The position numbers were made by a program, and so were the translations under genes. Positions 1 to 8,356 of a DNA stretch of 15,394 nt are shown here, piece by piece. The stretch comes from Oscillospiraceae bacterium (lineage in GTDB: Bacteria; Bacillota; Clostridia; Oscillospirales; Oscillospiraceae): NCBI GenBank assembly GCA_017620315.1, contig JAFZQQ010000087.1:1-15394 (forward strand), read 5' to 3'. The first letter of the stretch is position 1; each line of letters opens with the position of its first letter. A model generated the notes under the pieces. The model ran no database searches and was not told where the DNA came from. It saw only the letters and a list, made by a program, of their open reading frames with translations.

Positions 1-538
1 ACCGGTCATATCCGCGGTCGGGCATGAGCCTGACGTCACCATAGCCGACTATGTCGCGGACGCCAGAGCGTCGACTCCGTCGAACGCGGCGGAAATTGCC
101 GTACCCGACCGGCAGGAGCTGCGCCGCAGGCTTTCCGTTCTGGAAGAGAGAATGGAGAAGAGTGAAATCTCACGGCTTGATACGCTGCGCCGCCGCATTT
201 CCGAGCTGGCAGGAAAACGGGTCATGAAAGACCCAATGGCGTTTGTGTCGGACAAGCGGATGCTTCTTGACTATACGCAGAAGGATCTTGCCGCCGCAGC
301 GCGCGGCATGCTTTCGGAACGGCGTGGCAACTTTGCGGCGCTCTGTGCCTCGCTCGACGCGCTCAGCCCGCTGAAGGTGCTCGGACGCGGCTACGCGATG
401 GCACGTTCTGAGGACGGGCGGATCGTCCGTGCGGCGGAGGATGTAAAAGTAGGAGACAGGATAGAACTTGCGCTGGAAAAAGGAAGCCTTGGGTGCAGGG
501 TCGAGGAAAGAAACACGGAGGAAAAAAACAATGGCTGA
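1..538 (+). CDS. xseA: Exodeoxyribonuclease VII large subunit, C-terminal part (5' end outside window)
   Basis: This is the last 178 residues of the large subunit of exonuclease VII, the cytoplasmic enzyme that degrades single-stranded DNA from both ends. The reading frame is open from base 2, so the gene starts upstream of the window. The first visible residues read [20 protein letters not shown], then [10 protein letters not shown], which is the hallmark block of the XseA catalytic domain. After it comes a charged helical region, expected from the family to be the long coiled coil that binds XseB, and then a C-terminal segment with [16 protein letters not shown], also typical of the family end. 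The stop overlaps the start of xseB by 8 bases (531–538), so the two subunits are translationally coupled. Identification is by conserved motif plus the xseB neighbour. Confidence 0.97.
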   Translation, partial: PVISAVGHEPDVTIADYVADARASTPSNAAEIAVPDRQELRRRLSVLEERMEKSEISRLDTLRRRISELAGKRVMKDPMAFVSDKRMLLDYTQKDLAAAARGMLSERRGNFAALCASLDALSPLKVLGRGYAMARSEDGRIVRAAEDVKVGDRIELALEKGSLGCRVEERNTEEKNNG

Positions 539-776
539 AGAAAAGAGCTTTGAAGAAAACATCGCCCGGCTTGAGGAGATTGTCGGTGCACTTGAGAAGG
601 GCGACGCAAAGCTTGCGGACTCCCTGAAGCTTTTCGAGGAAGGTACAGGCCTTGTGAACGCCTGCGGGAAAATGCTCGACGAGGCGGAGCAGAAGGTGAT
701 GAAGCTTGCGAAAGGCACGGACGGAGCCCCGGTCGAGAGCGTGTTTACCGGCGAGGCGGAAGGCAATGGACGGTAA
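531..776 (+). CDS. xseB: Exodeoxyribonuclease VII small subunit
   Basis: The product is 81 residues, the usual size for XseB, the small helical subunit that assembles in several copies on the coiled coil of XseA. The sequence [19 protein letters not shown] followed by [15 protein letters not shown] is the family signature, and nearly the whole protein is predicted helix. The start at 531 is chosen because a good GGAGG lies at 517–521 and because longer forms in this frame begin inside xseA without a ribosome site. Both ends overlap neighbours: 8 bases with xseA and 11 bases with ispA. The C-terminal tail (about residues 63–81) is less conserved. Confidence 0.96.
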   Translation: MAEEKSFEENIARLEEIVGALEKGDAKLADSLKLFEEGTGLVNACGKMLDEAEQKVMKLAKGTDGAPVESVFTGEAEGNGR

Positions 777-1659
777 GCTCTTCGACGCGCGCTTCGGCGA
801 GTATACCGCCGCTGTGGAGGCATATCTCAGTGGCTTATTTGAAGAAAAAGCGGCCGAGAGGCTGCCGTGGGGAAGACTCTACGAGTCCATGAGCTACAGC
901 GTTATGTCCGGCGGAAAGCGTATCCGGCCGATGCTGACGCTGGAGTGCGCGCGGCTCGGCGGCATACGCGACTGGCGCACGGCGCTGCCCTTTGCCTGCG
1001 CGCTGGAGCTGGTGCACACCTATTCGCTCATACATGACGACCTTCCGTGTATGGACGACGACGAGCTGCGCCGCGGCAAGCCGACGAACCACGTCGTCTT
1101 CGGCGAGACGATGGCGACGCTCGCGGGCGACGCTCTGCAGGCGGAGGCATATCGCCTGATTGCACGGGCGAGCGAGCTGACGGACGCCGCAAAGGTGGAC
1201 GCTGTGCTTGCGCTTTCGCGCGCGAGCGGGGCGGACGGCATGGTCGCGGGACAGGTGCTGGATTTGACCGGATATGGACATGACCGCGAGACACTGACGA
1301 CTCTCTGCGATAAAAAGACCGGCTTTATGCTCAAGGCTGCGGCGGAGCTTGGCTGCGCGGCGGCGGGAGCCCCGGAGGAGCTGAGGGGAGCGCTTGCGGA
1401 GTACGCCTCGCGCCTGGGGCTTGCGTTCCAGATACGGGACGATTTGCTGGACGTCACCGGCGATGAGAAGACCTTCGGGAAACCGATAGGCTCAGACCGT
1501 GAGGAGGGGAAAATAACCTTTGTCGACGTCCTTGGCGTTGACGGCTGCGCGCGTGAGGTGAGCAGACTGACGGAAGAAGCGGTCGCCGCGCTTGACGGCG
1601 TCGAGGGAGGGGATTTCCTCATCCATCTCGCCCACAGGCTGTCTGAACGGGATCGATAA
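766..1659 (+). CDS. ispA: Farnesyl diphosphate synthase (short-chain polyprenyl synthase, IspA type)
   Basis: The enzyme is a cytoplasmic prenyltransferase that condenses IPP with DMAPP and then GPP to give farnesyl diphosphate, the precursor of undecaprenyl phosphate and quinones. The start at 766 ([10 protein letters not shown]) gives 297 residues, the normal length for IspA; an AGGCGGAAGG purine run lies just upstream, and an in-frame start at 706 would add 20 residues inside xseB. Visible motifs are GGKRIRP at 49–55, the first Asp-rich motif DDLPCMD at 91–97, KPTNH at 105–109, and the second Asp-rich motif FQIRDDLLD at 221–229 followed by GKPIGSD. Two residues between the Asp pair and the third Asp of the first motif are not separated as in archaeal types, so this is the bacterial DDxxxxD form. 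It sits upstream of the OLE RNA and dxs, so isoprenoid genes flank the RNA. Confidence 0.96.
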   Translation: MDGKLFDARFGEYTAAVEAYLSGLFEEKAAERLPWGRLYESMSYSVMSGGKRIRPMLTLECARLGGIRDWRTALPFACALELVHTYSLIHDDLPCMDDDELRRGKPTNHVVFGETMATLAGDALQAEAYRLIARASELTDAAKVDAVLALSRASGADGMVAGQVLDLTGYGHDRETLTTLCDKKTGFMLKAAAELGCAAAGAPEELRGALAEYASRLGLAFQIRDDLLDVTGDEKTFGKPIGSDREEGKITFVDVLGVDGCAREVSRLTEEAVAALDGVEGGDFLIHLAHRLSERDR

Positions 1660-1699
1660 GGCTATTCAAAAACTTTCTGTGAATATCCGGGCGCGCATC

Positions 1700-1728
1700 T
1701 TGTAAATTTGACAAAAATCATGTATAAT
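1700..1728 (+). promoter_or_regulatory. Candidate sigma-A promoter for the OLE RNA
   Basis: A perfect -10 hexamer TATAAT lies at 1723–1728, with a TG immediately before it. Seventeen bases upstream is a partial -35, TTGTAA at 1700–1705. Transcription would start near 1735, only a few bases before the left arm of the end-closing helix of the OLE RNA. A consensus TTGACA at 1708–1713 is too close to this -10 (9 bases); it would need the poor -10 CATACT at 1731–1736. The A+T-rich patch stands out from the flanking G+C-rich DNA. Inference: OLE and downstream genes can be transcribed independently of xseAB–ispA. Confidence 0.7.
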
Positions 1729-1734
1729 ACCATA

Positions 1735-2397
1735 CTGCTGAACAGCGGCGCAGTATCCTAGTCAGATCTGCCGTCTCCTAAGAAGGGCCTAAAAATCCTT
1801 TAAAGGGCACAACTGTGAAACCTTTGGTGCCTGCTTCTTACGCCCAGTTTGGGGTGGGTGCTGAAGGGAGGCAAAGACTTTCCACGGCGAAAGCTGCGCC
1901 TGCGGACTCCGGGCGGCCCCTAATGGCATGGGGGAATCGACCCTGTTTCCGTGGAGACCCGCTTTTCGTGCCGGGCGTACTCCCGTATGGGTAAAGCGAC
2001 CTGGGTACGGAGCGGGCTATGAACCCGCGTTGCGGTGCTGAGCGGGCGTTGCCCGCAGACGCTGTGCGCGGAGTAGCCTGCCTTGAGTGGCGGCGGCGAA
2101 TCGGAGAATACAACCAAATCTCCCGGCCAGGGGATAGGGCGATCGCTCCGTGAAACCTTCGTTGCAAAAGAGGCTAAGAGACGGTTCGACTGCGGCGGAA
2201 ATCGCCTAGGCTGTCCGATGGGGCAGAACGGGGATTACAGTGCGGACTAAGTGGCAATCGGGTATCGCGCGTCGGCGACGGCGCGGCACGGACCTTAATG
2301 GGGAACCACCTGACCGGCAACGGGAGGCGGCCCGCGGGGAAATCCAACCCGACCTGAAGCCGTAGGATTACCCCGTCCTGCCGCCGCTATTCAGTAC
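1735..2397 (+). ncRNA. ole: OLE RNA (Ornate, Large, Extremophilic non-coding RNA)
   Basis: There is no plausible gene on either strand in this roughly 660-base stretch, yet it is dense in self-complementary segments. It sits between ispA and a small four-helix membrane protein followed by dxs, tlyA, nadK and recN, which is the reported location of OLE RNA in Firmicutes; its length is close to the class average of about 600 bases. The two ends pair: 1738–1742 with 2390–2394, 1744–1750 with 2382–2388, and 1751–1753 with 2378–2380, interrupted by one mismatch (C1743/A2389) and one bulged C2381. Internal hairpins include 2012–2016/2024–2028 (GCGGG/CCCGC) and 2042–2047/2051–2056 (GCGGGC/GCCCGC, loop GTT). 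In studied species OLE forms a membrane ribonucleoprotein with OapA and is linked to tolerance of cold, short-chain alcohols and excess Mg2+. I identify it from context, size and the closing helix, not from an alignment to the published consensus. Confidence 0.88.
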
Positions 2398-2436
2398 AAT
2401 AACATGAGCGGCTTACGCACAGCGCCGCCGCGAACT

Positions 2437-2462
2437 GCCGCGCGGGCAAACACCCGGGCGGC
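2437..2462 (+). other. G+C-rich hairpin between OLE RNA and oapA
   Basis: GCCGC-G-CGGG (2437–2446) pairs with CCCG-G-GCGGC (2453–2462) around a CAAACA loop, with one internal G/G mismatch. No T-run follows (next bases are TCGAAAATATC), so it is not a standard intrinsic terminator. It lies after the OLE closing helix and before the oapA ribosome site, within a stretch where no ribosome site supports translation. It could protect or define the 3' end of the RNA, or lower oapA expression relative to OLE; both are inference. Confidence 0.4.
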
Positions 2463-2493
2463 TCGAAAATATCATCGGAGCGGGAATAATAAA

Positions 2494-3060
2494 GTGGAGA
2501 AAAAACACAGTGTAAAGAAGGAAGAGGCAAAGCCGCGAAGTTACTGGCGCTGGGTGGTGCGGATATTCATCATGTCCGTCGCGCTCTCGGCGGTTTTGAG
2601 CTTTGCCTCAGGGATTGCGCTGGAGGACGCGGGCTATGGCCTGGCAGTCCTGGTGCTGGTGCTTTTTGTGCTGCTCGGAATCGTGTTCGACATTATCGGA
2701 GTGGCGGTCACTGCGGCGGATGAGAAGCCCTTCCATTCAATGGCCTCGCACCGCGAACGCGGCGCAAAGGAAGCGCTGAGCCTGTTGAAAAACGCCGAGA
2801 AGGTGTCCAGCTTCTGCAACGACGTCGTCGGCGACATCTGCGGAATCGTAAGCGGCTCGACCGCGGCAGTGATCGTCGTGCGGCTGCAAAACAGCTTCAA
2901 TACGCGCAGCATGCTTGTCTCGATAGCGGTGACGGCGCTGATATCCGGCCTCACCATCGGCGGCAAGGCGATCGGAAAGAGGATAGCCCTTGCAAAAAGC
3001 ACGATCGTCGTCCTCTCGGTCGCAAGGCTTTTGCAGGTGTTCCATATAGGTAATAAATGA
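2494..3060 (+). CDS. oapA: OLE-associated membrane protein OapA
   Basis: This small integral membrane protein follows the OLE RNA and matches OapA, the protein that binds OLE and recruits it to the membrane. I take the GTG at 2494 as start: it gives 188 residues (about the 21 kDa known for OapA), has a purine-rich GGAGCGGG at 2477–2484, and begins with a Lys-rich cytoplasmic tail. An in-frame ATG at 2404 would add 30 residues of G+C-rich, non-conserved sequence, lacks a ribosome site and starts only 10 bases after the RNA's closing helix. On the 188-residue numbering, hydrophobic segments fall near 22–43, 48–72, 115–131 and 138–158. DVVGD at 110–114 fits the conserved DxxxD motif reported for OapA. 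A basic stretch (GKAIGKR, 157–163) near the C-terminus could contact RNA. The stop is followed directly by the dxs ribosome site. Confidence 0.88.
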   Translation: MEKKHSVKKEEAKPRSYWRWVVRIFIMSVALSAVLSFASGIALEDAGYGLAVLVLVLFVLLGIVFDIIGVAVTAADEKPFHSMASHRERGAKEALSLLKNAEKVSSFCNDVVGDICGIVSGSTAAVIVVRLQNSFNTRSMLVSIAVTALISGLTIGGKAIGKRIALAKSTIVVLSVARLLQVFHIGNK

Positions 3061-3073
3061 GAGGTACAACGCA

Positions 3074-4921
3074 TTGATTTTAGAGCATATTCGCGAACCG
3101 AAGGACGTCAAGGCGCTCACGCGGGCACAGACGGAGCTTCTGTGCGATGAATTGCACAGCTTCCTGCTGGAGAGCGTATCGCGCACGGGCGGGCACCTTG
3201 CCTCCAGCCTTGGCGCGATAGAGTTGACCGTCGCGATCCACCGCGTGTTTGACACCTCACGCGACCGTCTGGTGTTCGACGTCGGGCACCAGTGCTATGC
3301 GCACAAGGCGCTCACCGGCAGACTGGATGGCTTTGCTTCGCTTCGGAAGTTCGGAGGGATCTCCGGCTTCCCCAAACCGGACGAGAGCATTCATGACGCC
3401 TTTGTGGCGGGGCATGCGTCGAATTCCGTCTCGGTCGCGCTTGGAATGGCGCGCGCAAGGACGCTGCTCGGCGAGGATTATTCGGTGCTTGCGCTGATCG
3501 GCGACGGCGCGCTTTCAGGCGGGCTCGCTTACGAGGGACTGAACAATGCGGGGTCCTCGGGCGAACCGCTTATTGTTATTCTCAACGATAACGGCATGTC
3601 GATCTCGCGAAACGTAGGCGCGGTCAGCGAGCATCGTTCAAGCCTGCGCAGCAAGCCCGCATATTATGAGTTCAAGCGAGGCTACAGGCGTTTCCTGCTC
3701 GGAAGCGAGCCGGGCAAGGTCATATACGGCGTGAACCACAAAATAAAGTCCGAATTAAAAAACGCGCTGTTTCCGTCCTCGTCGATCGTCGAGGACATGG
3801 GCTTCACCTATCTCGGCCCGGTGGACGGGCATGACGAGGAGCAGGTCGAAAACGCGCTCAGGTGGGCGAAAGAACTCAAGCGCCCCGTGCTGCTGCACGT
3901 TCGCACCATAAAGGGCAAGGGCTACGCTCCTGCGGAGCGCGAGCCGGGGAAATGGCACGGAGTGGGGCCGTTCGACGTCGCGACGGGAAAGCAGAGCGAA
4001 CACGGGGAGACCTTTTCATCCGTATTTGGCGAGACGATGTGCGCACTTGCCGAACAGAACGAACGCGTCTGCGCGATAACCGCCGCAATGGCTGACGGCA
4101 CAGGCCTTACCGAGTTTTCACACCGCTTTCCCAAACGCTTTTTCGACGTCGGTATAGCCGAGTCCCAGGCGGCGGCTATGGCGGCGGGAATGGCGAAGCA
4201 GGGGCTTATCCCTGTTTTTGCCGTATATTCAACATTTTTGCAGCGCGCCTATGACCAGCTTGTTCACGACACGGCGCTCAGCGATCTGCACGTCGTTTTC
4301 GCGGTCGACCGCGCGGGCATCGTCGGCGCGGACGGAGAGACGCACCAGGGGATATTCGACGCGACATTCCTTTCGGACATTCCGAACATGACTGTGCTTT
4401 GCCCGGCGAGCTTTGCGGAGCTGCGCACGATGCTGCGTCGCGCTCTTTTTGAGCTGACCGGTCCGGTCGCTGTACGCTATCCGCGCGGCGGCGAGGAAAA
4501 GTTTCGCGAGGACAGGAGCGATGGCGCGTTCGCGGTGCTCAGAGACGGCGGGGACGTAACTCTGTGCGCCTACGGCTCGCTGATATCGAATGTTCTGGAC
4601 GCGGCTGAGCTGCTTGAAAAGCAGGGAGTATCGGTGCGGGTCGTAAAGGCAAACTGCATTTCGCCCTTCCTTGACGCGGACGTCCGCAAGACGTTTGCCG
4701 GTACAAAACGGCTCATAGTCGCCGAGGAATGCGCGAGCGTCGGCTGCGTCGGCCAGCGGCTGGCGGCGATACTCTCGGAGGAGGGAACACCGCCGGAGAG
4801 GCTGTATCTGTGTAACCTCGGCAAGCGTTTTCCGCCGCACGGCAGCGTGGAGCAGCTCAGAAGCGCGTTCGGGCTGGACGCGGAAGCCATAGCAAAGAAA
4901 ACGCTTGAGGTGATCGGATGA
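3074..4921 (+). CDS. dxs: 1-deoxy-D-xylulose-5-phosphate synthase
   Basis: DXS joins pyruvate and glyceraldehyde 3-phosphate in a thiamine-diphosphate-dependent reaction, the first step of the MEP pathway to IPP and DMAPP. The 615-residue product has the normal length. Visible motifs include DVGHQCYAHKALTGR in the N-terminal domain, the ThDP/Mg2+ motif GDGALSGG…NN at about 143–158, the pyrimidine-domain block DRAGIVGADGETHQG at about 411–425, and RYPRGG near 469. The start is a TTG at 3074, supported by GAGGT at 3061–3065 with 8 bases of spacing, directly after the oapA stop. The gene overlaps tlyA by ATGA at its end. With ispA on the other side of the OLE RNA, it makes this locus an isoprenoid supply cluster. 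Confidence 0.97.
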   Translation: MILEHIREPKDVKALTRAQTELLCDELHSFLLESVSRTGGHLASSLGAIELTVAIHRVFDTSRDRLVFDVGHQCYAHKALTGRLDGFASLRKFGGISGFPKPDESIHDAFVAGHASNSVSVALGMARARTLLGEDYSVLALIGDGALSGGLAYEGLNNAGSSGEPLIVILNDNGMSISRNVGAVSEHRSSLRSKPAYYEFKRGYRRFLLGSEPGKVIYGVNHKIKSELKNALFPSSSIVEDMGFTYLGPVDGHDEEQVENALRWAKELKRPVLLHVRTIKGKGYAPAEREPGKWHGVGPFDVATGKQSEHGETFSSVFGETMCALAEQNERVCAITAAMADGTGLTEFSHRFPKRFFDVGIAESQAAAMAAGMAKQGLIPVFAVYSTFLQRAYDQLVHDTALSDLHVVFAVDRAGIVGADGETHQGIFDATFLSDIPNMTVLCPASFAELRTMLRRALFELTGPVAVRYPRGGEEKFREDRSDGAFAVLRDGGDVTLCAYGSLISNVLDAAELLEKQGVSVRVVKANCISPFLDADVRKTFAGTKRLIVAEECASVGCVGQRLAAILSEEGTPPERLYLCNLGKRFPPHGSVEQLRSAFGLDAEAIAKKTLEVIG

Positions 4922-5721
4922 GCGTTAAGAAACGCCTCGACGTCGTTCTTACCGAGCAAGGGCTTGCAGAGACTCGGCAGAAGGCGCAGGCAATGATCAT
5001 GAGCGGGATCGTCTACGTCAACGGGCAGAAGACCGACAAGGCGGGTTTCGGCGTCGCGGAGGACGCGGCGGTGGAGGTGCGCGGAAGCACGCTTCCGTAT
5101 GTGAGCCGCGGCGGGCTGAAGCTGGAAAAAGCGATGCGGGAATTCGGCCTTGGCCTTGACGGGTATATCTGCGCCGATATCGGCGCGTCTACCGGAGGGT
5201 TTACCGACTGCATGCTCCAAAACGGGGCTGTCAAGGTCTACGCCGTCGACGTGGGCTACGGACAGCTCGACTGGAAGCTTCGCAGCGATCCGAGGGTCGT
5301 GTGCCTCGAGCGCACGAACGCCCGCTACCTTACGCATGAACAGGTGCCGGACGAGCCGGACTTCGCTTCAATAGACGTTTCATTCATTTCTCTCAAGCTG
5401 ATCCTTCCTGCCGTGTACGGCATACTGCGCGAGGGCGGGCATGTGGTATCGCTCGTTAAGCCGCAGTTCGAGGCCGGCAGGGACAAGGTCGGGAAAAAGG
5501 GCGTCGTCCGCGACCCCTCCGTACATGTCGAGGTGCTCGAGAACTTTCTTCTCCACGCGGAGGAGAGCGGTTTCGGCGTGCTCGGGCTTACCTGGTCGCC
5601 GATCCGCGGGCCGGAGGGAAACATAGAATACCTGGGTTATCTTGAAAAAGACGCAAAGACCGAGCGCGAATTCGATCTTAACGCCCTTGTAAAGGCGTCG
5701 CACGGGGAGCTTGACGCGTGA
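4918..5721 (+). CDS. tlyA: TlyA-family rRNA 2'-O-methyltransferase (S4 + FtsJ-like)
   Basis: The 267-residue protein has an N-terminal S4 RNA-binding domain (about 4–60, RLDVVLTEQGLAETRQKA) and a C-terminal Rossmann methyltransferase domain. The SAM-binding motif DIGASTGGFTD lies at 87–97. The K-D-K-E catalytic tetrad of 2'-O-methyltransferases can be assigned as K68 (RGGLKLEKA), D153 (DVSF), K181 (VKPQFE) and E237 (NIEYLG). Mycobacterial TlyA methylates cytidines in 16S and 23S rRNA and affects capreomycin sensitivity; older annotations call the family hemolysin, which is misleading. The ATGA overlap with dxs implies coupled translation. The same gene follows dxs in Bacillus (yqxC). The exact target nucleotide here is unknown. 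Confidence 0.93.
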   Translation: MSVKKRLDVVLTEQGLAETRQKAQAMIMSGIVYVNGQKTDKAGFGVAEDAAVEVRGSTLPYVSRGGLKLEKAMREFGLGLDGYICADIGASTGGFTDCMLQNGAVKVYAVDVGYGQLDWKLRSDPRVVCLERTNARYLTHEQVPDEPDFASIDVSFISLKLILPAVYGILREGGHVVSLVKPQFEAGRDKVGKKGVVRDPSVHVEVLENFLLHAEESGFGVLGLTWSPIRGPEGNIEYLGYLEKDAKTEREFDLNALVKASHGELDA

Positions 5722-5755
5722 GACCGGCGCTGCTGCTTGAAACGGAGAGAAAAGT

Positions 5756-6628
5756 ATGTTAAAAAAAGTAATCCTCTGCCCAAATCCATACAGAGATACC
5801 GAGCTGAAGGTCGCGAAGGCGGCGAAAGCGATACTTGACGAGGCGCACTGCCCGAACGTCGTGTGCATACCCTTCCGGGGAAACGAGGAGCCTGAGGGCT
5901 ACGGGCTTGAGATACACCCGCTGCAGCAGGAGCTTCGCGGAGCGGATATGCTCATCTCCTTCGGAGGCGACGGAACCATCCTGCACCTTTCCAAGACCGC
6001 GGCGCACAGGGATATCCCCGTGCTCGGCATCAACCTCGGGAGCCTCGGCTTTATGGCGGAACTGGAGCAGACCGAGCTCCACAAGCTCCGCGCGCTGTGC
6101 GACGGGAAATATGAGATCGAGAGCCGGATGATGCTCGACGTCTGCGTGAGGCGCGACAACAGGGTCATTTATTCCGGCCTTGCGCTCAACGAGGCGCTTA
6201 TCGCGCGCGGCAACGTTTCCCGCGTCATAAGACTGCACATTTTTACCGAGAGCGGAAAGTTGGTCGATATCGCCGGCGACGGCGTGGTCGTTGCCAGCCC
6301 GACGGGCTCTACGGCGTACTCTCTCAGCGCGGGGGGGCCGGTCGTCGAGCCGACGGCGCGCAACTTCGTCGTCAGTCCGATCTGCGCGCACAGCGTTCAC
6401 GCCACTTCCTATGTACTCTCGTCGGAGCACACGATCACGGTCCAGACGGAGGCGACGGGCTATAAGCCGGTCGTGCTGTCGGTGGACGGAGGAAAGGCGT
6501 TTTCCCTGCGCCACGGCGACGCGGTCGAGGTCACACGCTCGCGATACGACACGAAGCTCGTCAGACTTGAAAACCGCAGCTTCTGCGAGGTGTTGCAAAG
6601 AAAGATGCTCGGCTCGCTGGAGGGATAA
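5756..6628 (+). CDS. nadK: NAD kinase (ATP/polyphosphate NAD kinase)
   Basis: The product phosphorylates NAD+ to NADP+, setting the NADP(H) pool needed, among others, by the MEP pathway reductases. The 290-residue length is typical. The diagnostic GGDGT motif is at 70–74, followed by NLGSLGFM at 93–100, the substrate NE pair at 145–146, and GDGVVVASPTGSTAYSLSAG at 174–193, which is the second conserved block of the family. An ATG at 5756 is preceded by GGAGAG, and the gap from tlyA is only 34 bases. It ends 30 bases before recN, with no argR between them. Confidence 0.97.
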   Translation: MLKKVILCPNPYRDTELKVAKAAKAILDEAHCPNVVCIPFRGNEEPEGYGLEIHPLQQELRGADMLISFGGDGTILHLSKTAAHRDIPVLGINLGSLGFMAELEQTELHKLRALCDGKYEIESRMMLDVCVRRDNRVIYSGLALNEALIARGNVSRVIRLHIFTESGKLVDIAGDGVVVASPTGSTAYSLSAGGPVVEPTARNFVVSPICAHSVHATSYVLSSEHTITVQTEATGYKPVVLSVDGGKAFSLRHGDAVEVTRSRYDTKLVRLENRSFCEVLQRKMLGSLEG

Positions 6629-6658
6629 GCGACAACGATCGAAGGACGGCGCGGAGAT

Positions 6659-8356
6659 ATGCTGCAGCTTTTGCACATAGAGAATATTGCCATAATAGAG
6701 TGTGCGGACATTTCGTTCGCGCGCGGCTTCAATGCGCTCACCGGCGAGACCGGCGCGGGCAAATCCATAGTAATAGACTCGCTCGGCGCGGTGCTCGGCC
6801 AGCGCACCTCGCGCGATCTCATACGCACAGGCGCGTCAAAGGCTTTTGTAAGCGCAGCCTTTGACGGGGTGGACGGCAGCGTGCCGGCGCTTGCGGAAAA
6901 CGGCATCGAGCCGGAGGAGGACGGGACGCTTCTCCTGCAGCGCGAGCTCTACCCGGACGGAAGAAACGTCTGCCGCGCGAACGGGCGCCCGATCACCGTG
7001 GCGCAGCTCAAGGCGGTGGGTGCAAGCCTTCTCAACATCCACGGCCAGCACGACGGGGCGGCGCTTCTTGATGAGACGCAGCACCTTGCGTATCTGGACA
7101 GCTTTGCCCATATGAGCGCCGGTCTTGAGAGCTATGCCTCGCTTTATGCTAAGCTGCGCGCGACGCAGAGAGAAATCGACTCGCTGAAAATGGACGAGGC
7201 GGAGAAGGCGCGCCGCGTGGATATGCTGCGCCACCAGATATCGGAGTTGGAGCGCGCGGAGCTGGAGGAGGGCGAGGAGGAAGCCCTGCTCGCCCGCAGA
7301 AACATCCTGAGAAACAGTGAGAAATTCACAGAGGCGATGGCGGAGGCCGACGCCTGTCTCAACGGCGGCGACGACAACAGCGGAGCCGTCAGCGCGATAA
7401 AGCAGGCGGAGGATGCGCTCAGGCCTCTGCGCAGCTTCGGGGACGAGTATGCCTCGCTGGGGGACAGGCTGGAGGCGCTTCGCTGCGAGGCGTACGACCT
7501 TGCGGCAACGGTGCGCGACAAGCTTGGAGAATTTGAGTTTTCGCCGCGTGAGCTGGACGAGGTGGAGGCGCGCGCGGACCTTTTGTACCGCCTTAAAAAG
7601 AAATACGGCGGGAGCGTTGGCGAAATGCTCGAATACCTTGAACGCTCGCGCGACGAGCTGGATCGCATAGAGTATTCCGACGACCGCGCGGCACAGCTTG
7701 AAAAACGACTGGCGAGCGAGCGCGAAGACGTGGTAAAGGCTGCGGGAGAGCTCTCGCGGGAGAGAAAAAAGGCGGCGAAGAAGCTTGAAGCCGCGATACT
7801 CCGCGAGCTTACCGAGCTGGATATGCCAAAGGTGCGCTTCACGATCGCCTTTGAGGAAAAGGAACCGGACGCCGACGGCGCCGATGTGGTGCGTTTCCTT
7901 ATGTCGGCGAATGTGGGCGAGGATCTGAAGCCGATAAACAAGATCGCTTCCGGCGGCGAGCTTGCGCGCATCATGCTTGCGCTCAAGAACGTTTTTGCCG
8001 CACAGGAGAGCGTTATGACGATGGTGTTTGACGAGGTCGACACCGGAGTGTCGGGACGCGCCGCGCAGCGCGTCGCGGAGAAGCTCGCGGGAGTTTCTCG
8101 GGAAAAGCAGGTGCTCTGCGTAACGCATCTGCCGCAGCTTGCCGCTATGGCGGACACGCACTTTTCCGTCGAAAAGGGCGAGGAGGGCGGACGAACGCTG
8201 ACCCGCGTCACTGAGCTGGACCGTGAACAACGCATGCGTGAAATAGCAAGGCTCACAGGCGGAGAGACTGTCAGCGAGACCATGCTGCGCGGGGCGGACG
8301 AGCTGCTTGAAGCCGCGGAGGGCTTCAAAAAGACGCTGCGGGAGGGTAAAAAGTGA
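6659..8356 (+). CDS. recN: DNA repair protein RecN
   Basis: RecN is an SMC-like ATPase recruited early to double-strand breaks, where it holds DNA ends for recombination. The 565-residue product has the expected layout: N-terminal head with Walker A GETGAGKS at 29–36, the INIHGQHDGAALL-type block near 120–133 (here LLNIHGQHD), long charged coiled-coil arms in the middle, then the ABC signature SGGELARI at 431–438 and Walker B VFDEVD at about 456–461 followed by TGVSG. The last conserved block VTHLPQLAA is present. The ATG at 6659 has GAAGGA and GGAG sequences upstream. Its TGA overlaps the GTG start of the next gene. No LexA-type box is obvious within the short gap. Confidence 0.97.
   Translation: MLQLLHIENIAIIECADISFARGFNALTGETGAGKSIVIDSLGAVLGQRTSRDLIRTGASKAFVSAAFDGVDGSVPALAENGIEPEEDGTLLLQRELYPDGRNVCRANGRPITVAQLKAVGASLLNIHGQHDGAALLDETQHLAYLDSFAHMSAGLESYASLYAKLRATQREIDSLKMDEAEKARRVDMLRHQISELERAELEEGEEEALLARRNILRNSEKFTEAMAEADACLNGGDDNSGAVSAIKQAEDALRPLRSFGDEYASLGDRLEALRCEAYDLAATVRDKLGEFEFSPRELDEVEARADLLYRLKKKYGGSVGEMLEYLERSRDELDRIEYSDDRAAQLEKRLASEREDVVKAAGELSRERKKAAKKLEAAILRELTELDMPKVRFTIAFEEKEPDADGADVVRFLMSANVGEDLKPINKIASGGELARIMLALKNVFAAQESVMTMVFDEVDTGVSGRAAQRVAEKLAGVSREKQVLCVTHLPQLAAMADTHFSVEKGEEGGRTLTRVTELDREQRMREIARLTGGETVSETMLRGADELLEAAEGFKKTLREGKK

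Noticed and set aside
1838..2167. Open minus-strand frame of 109 codons inside the OLE region
   Set aside because: Composition is that of a G+C-rich chance frame (Arg/Ala/Ser/Pro-rich), no ribosome site, and the + strand of the same bases is a structured RNA.
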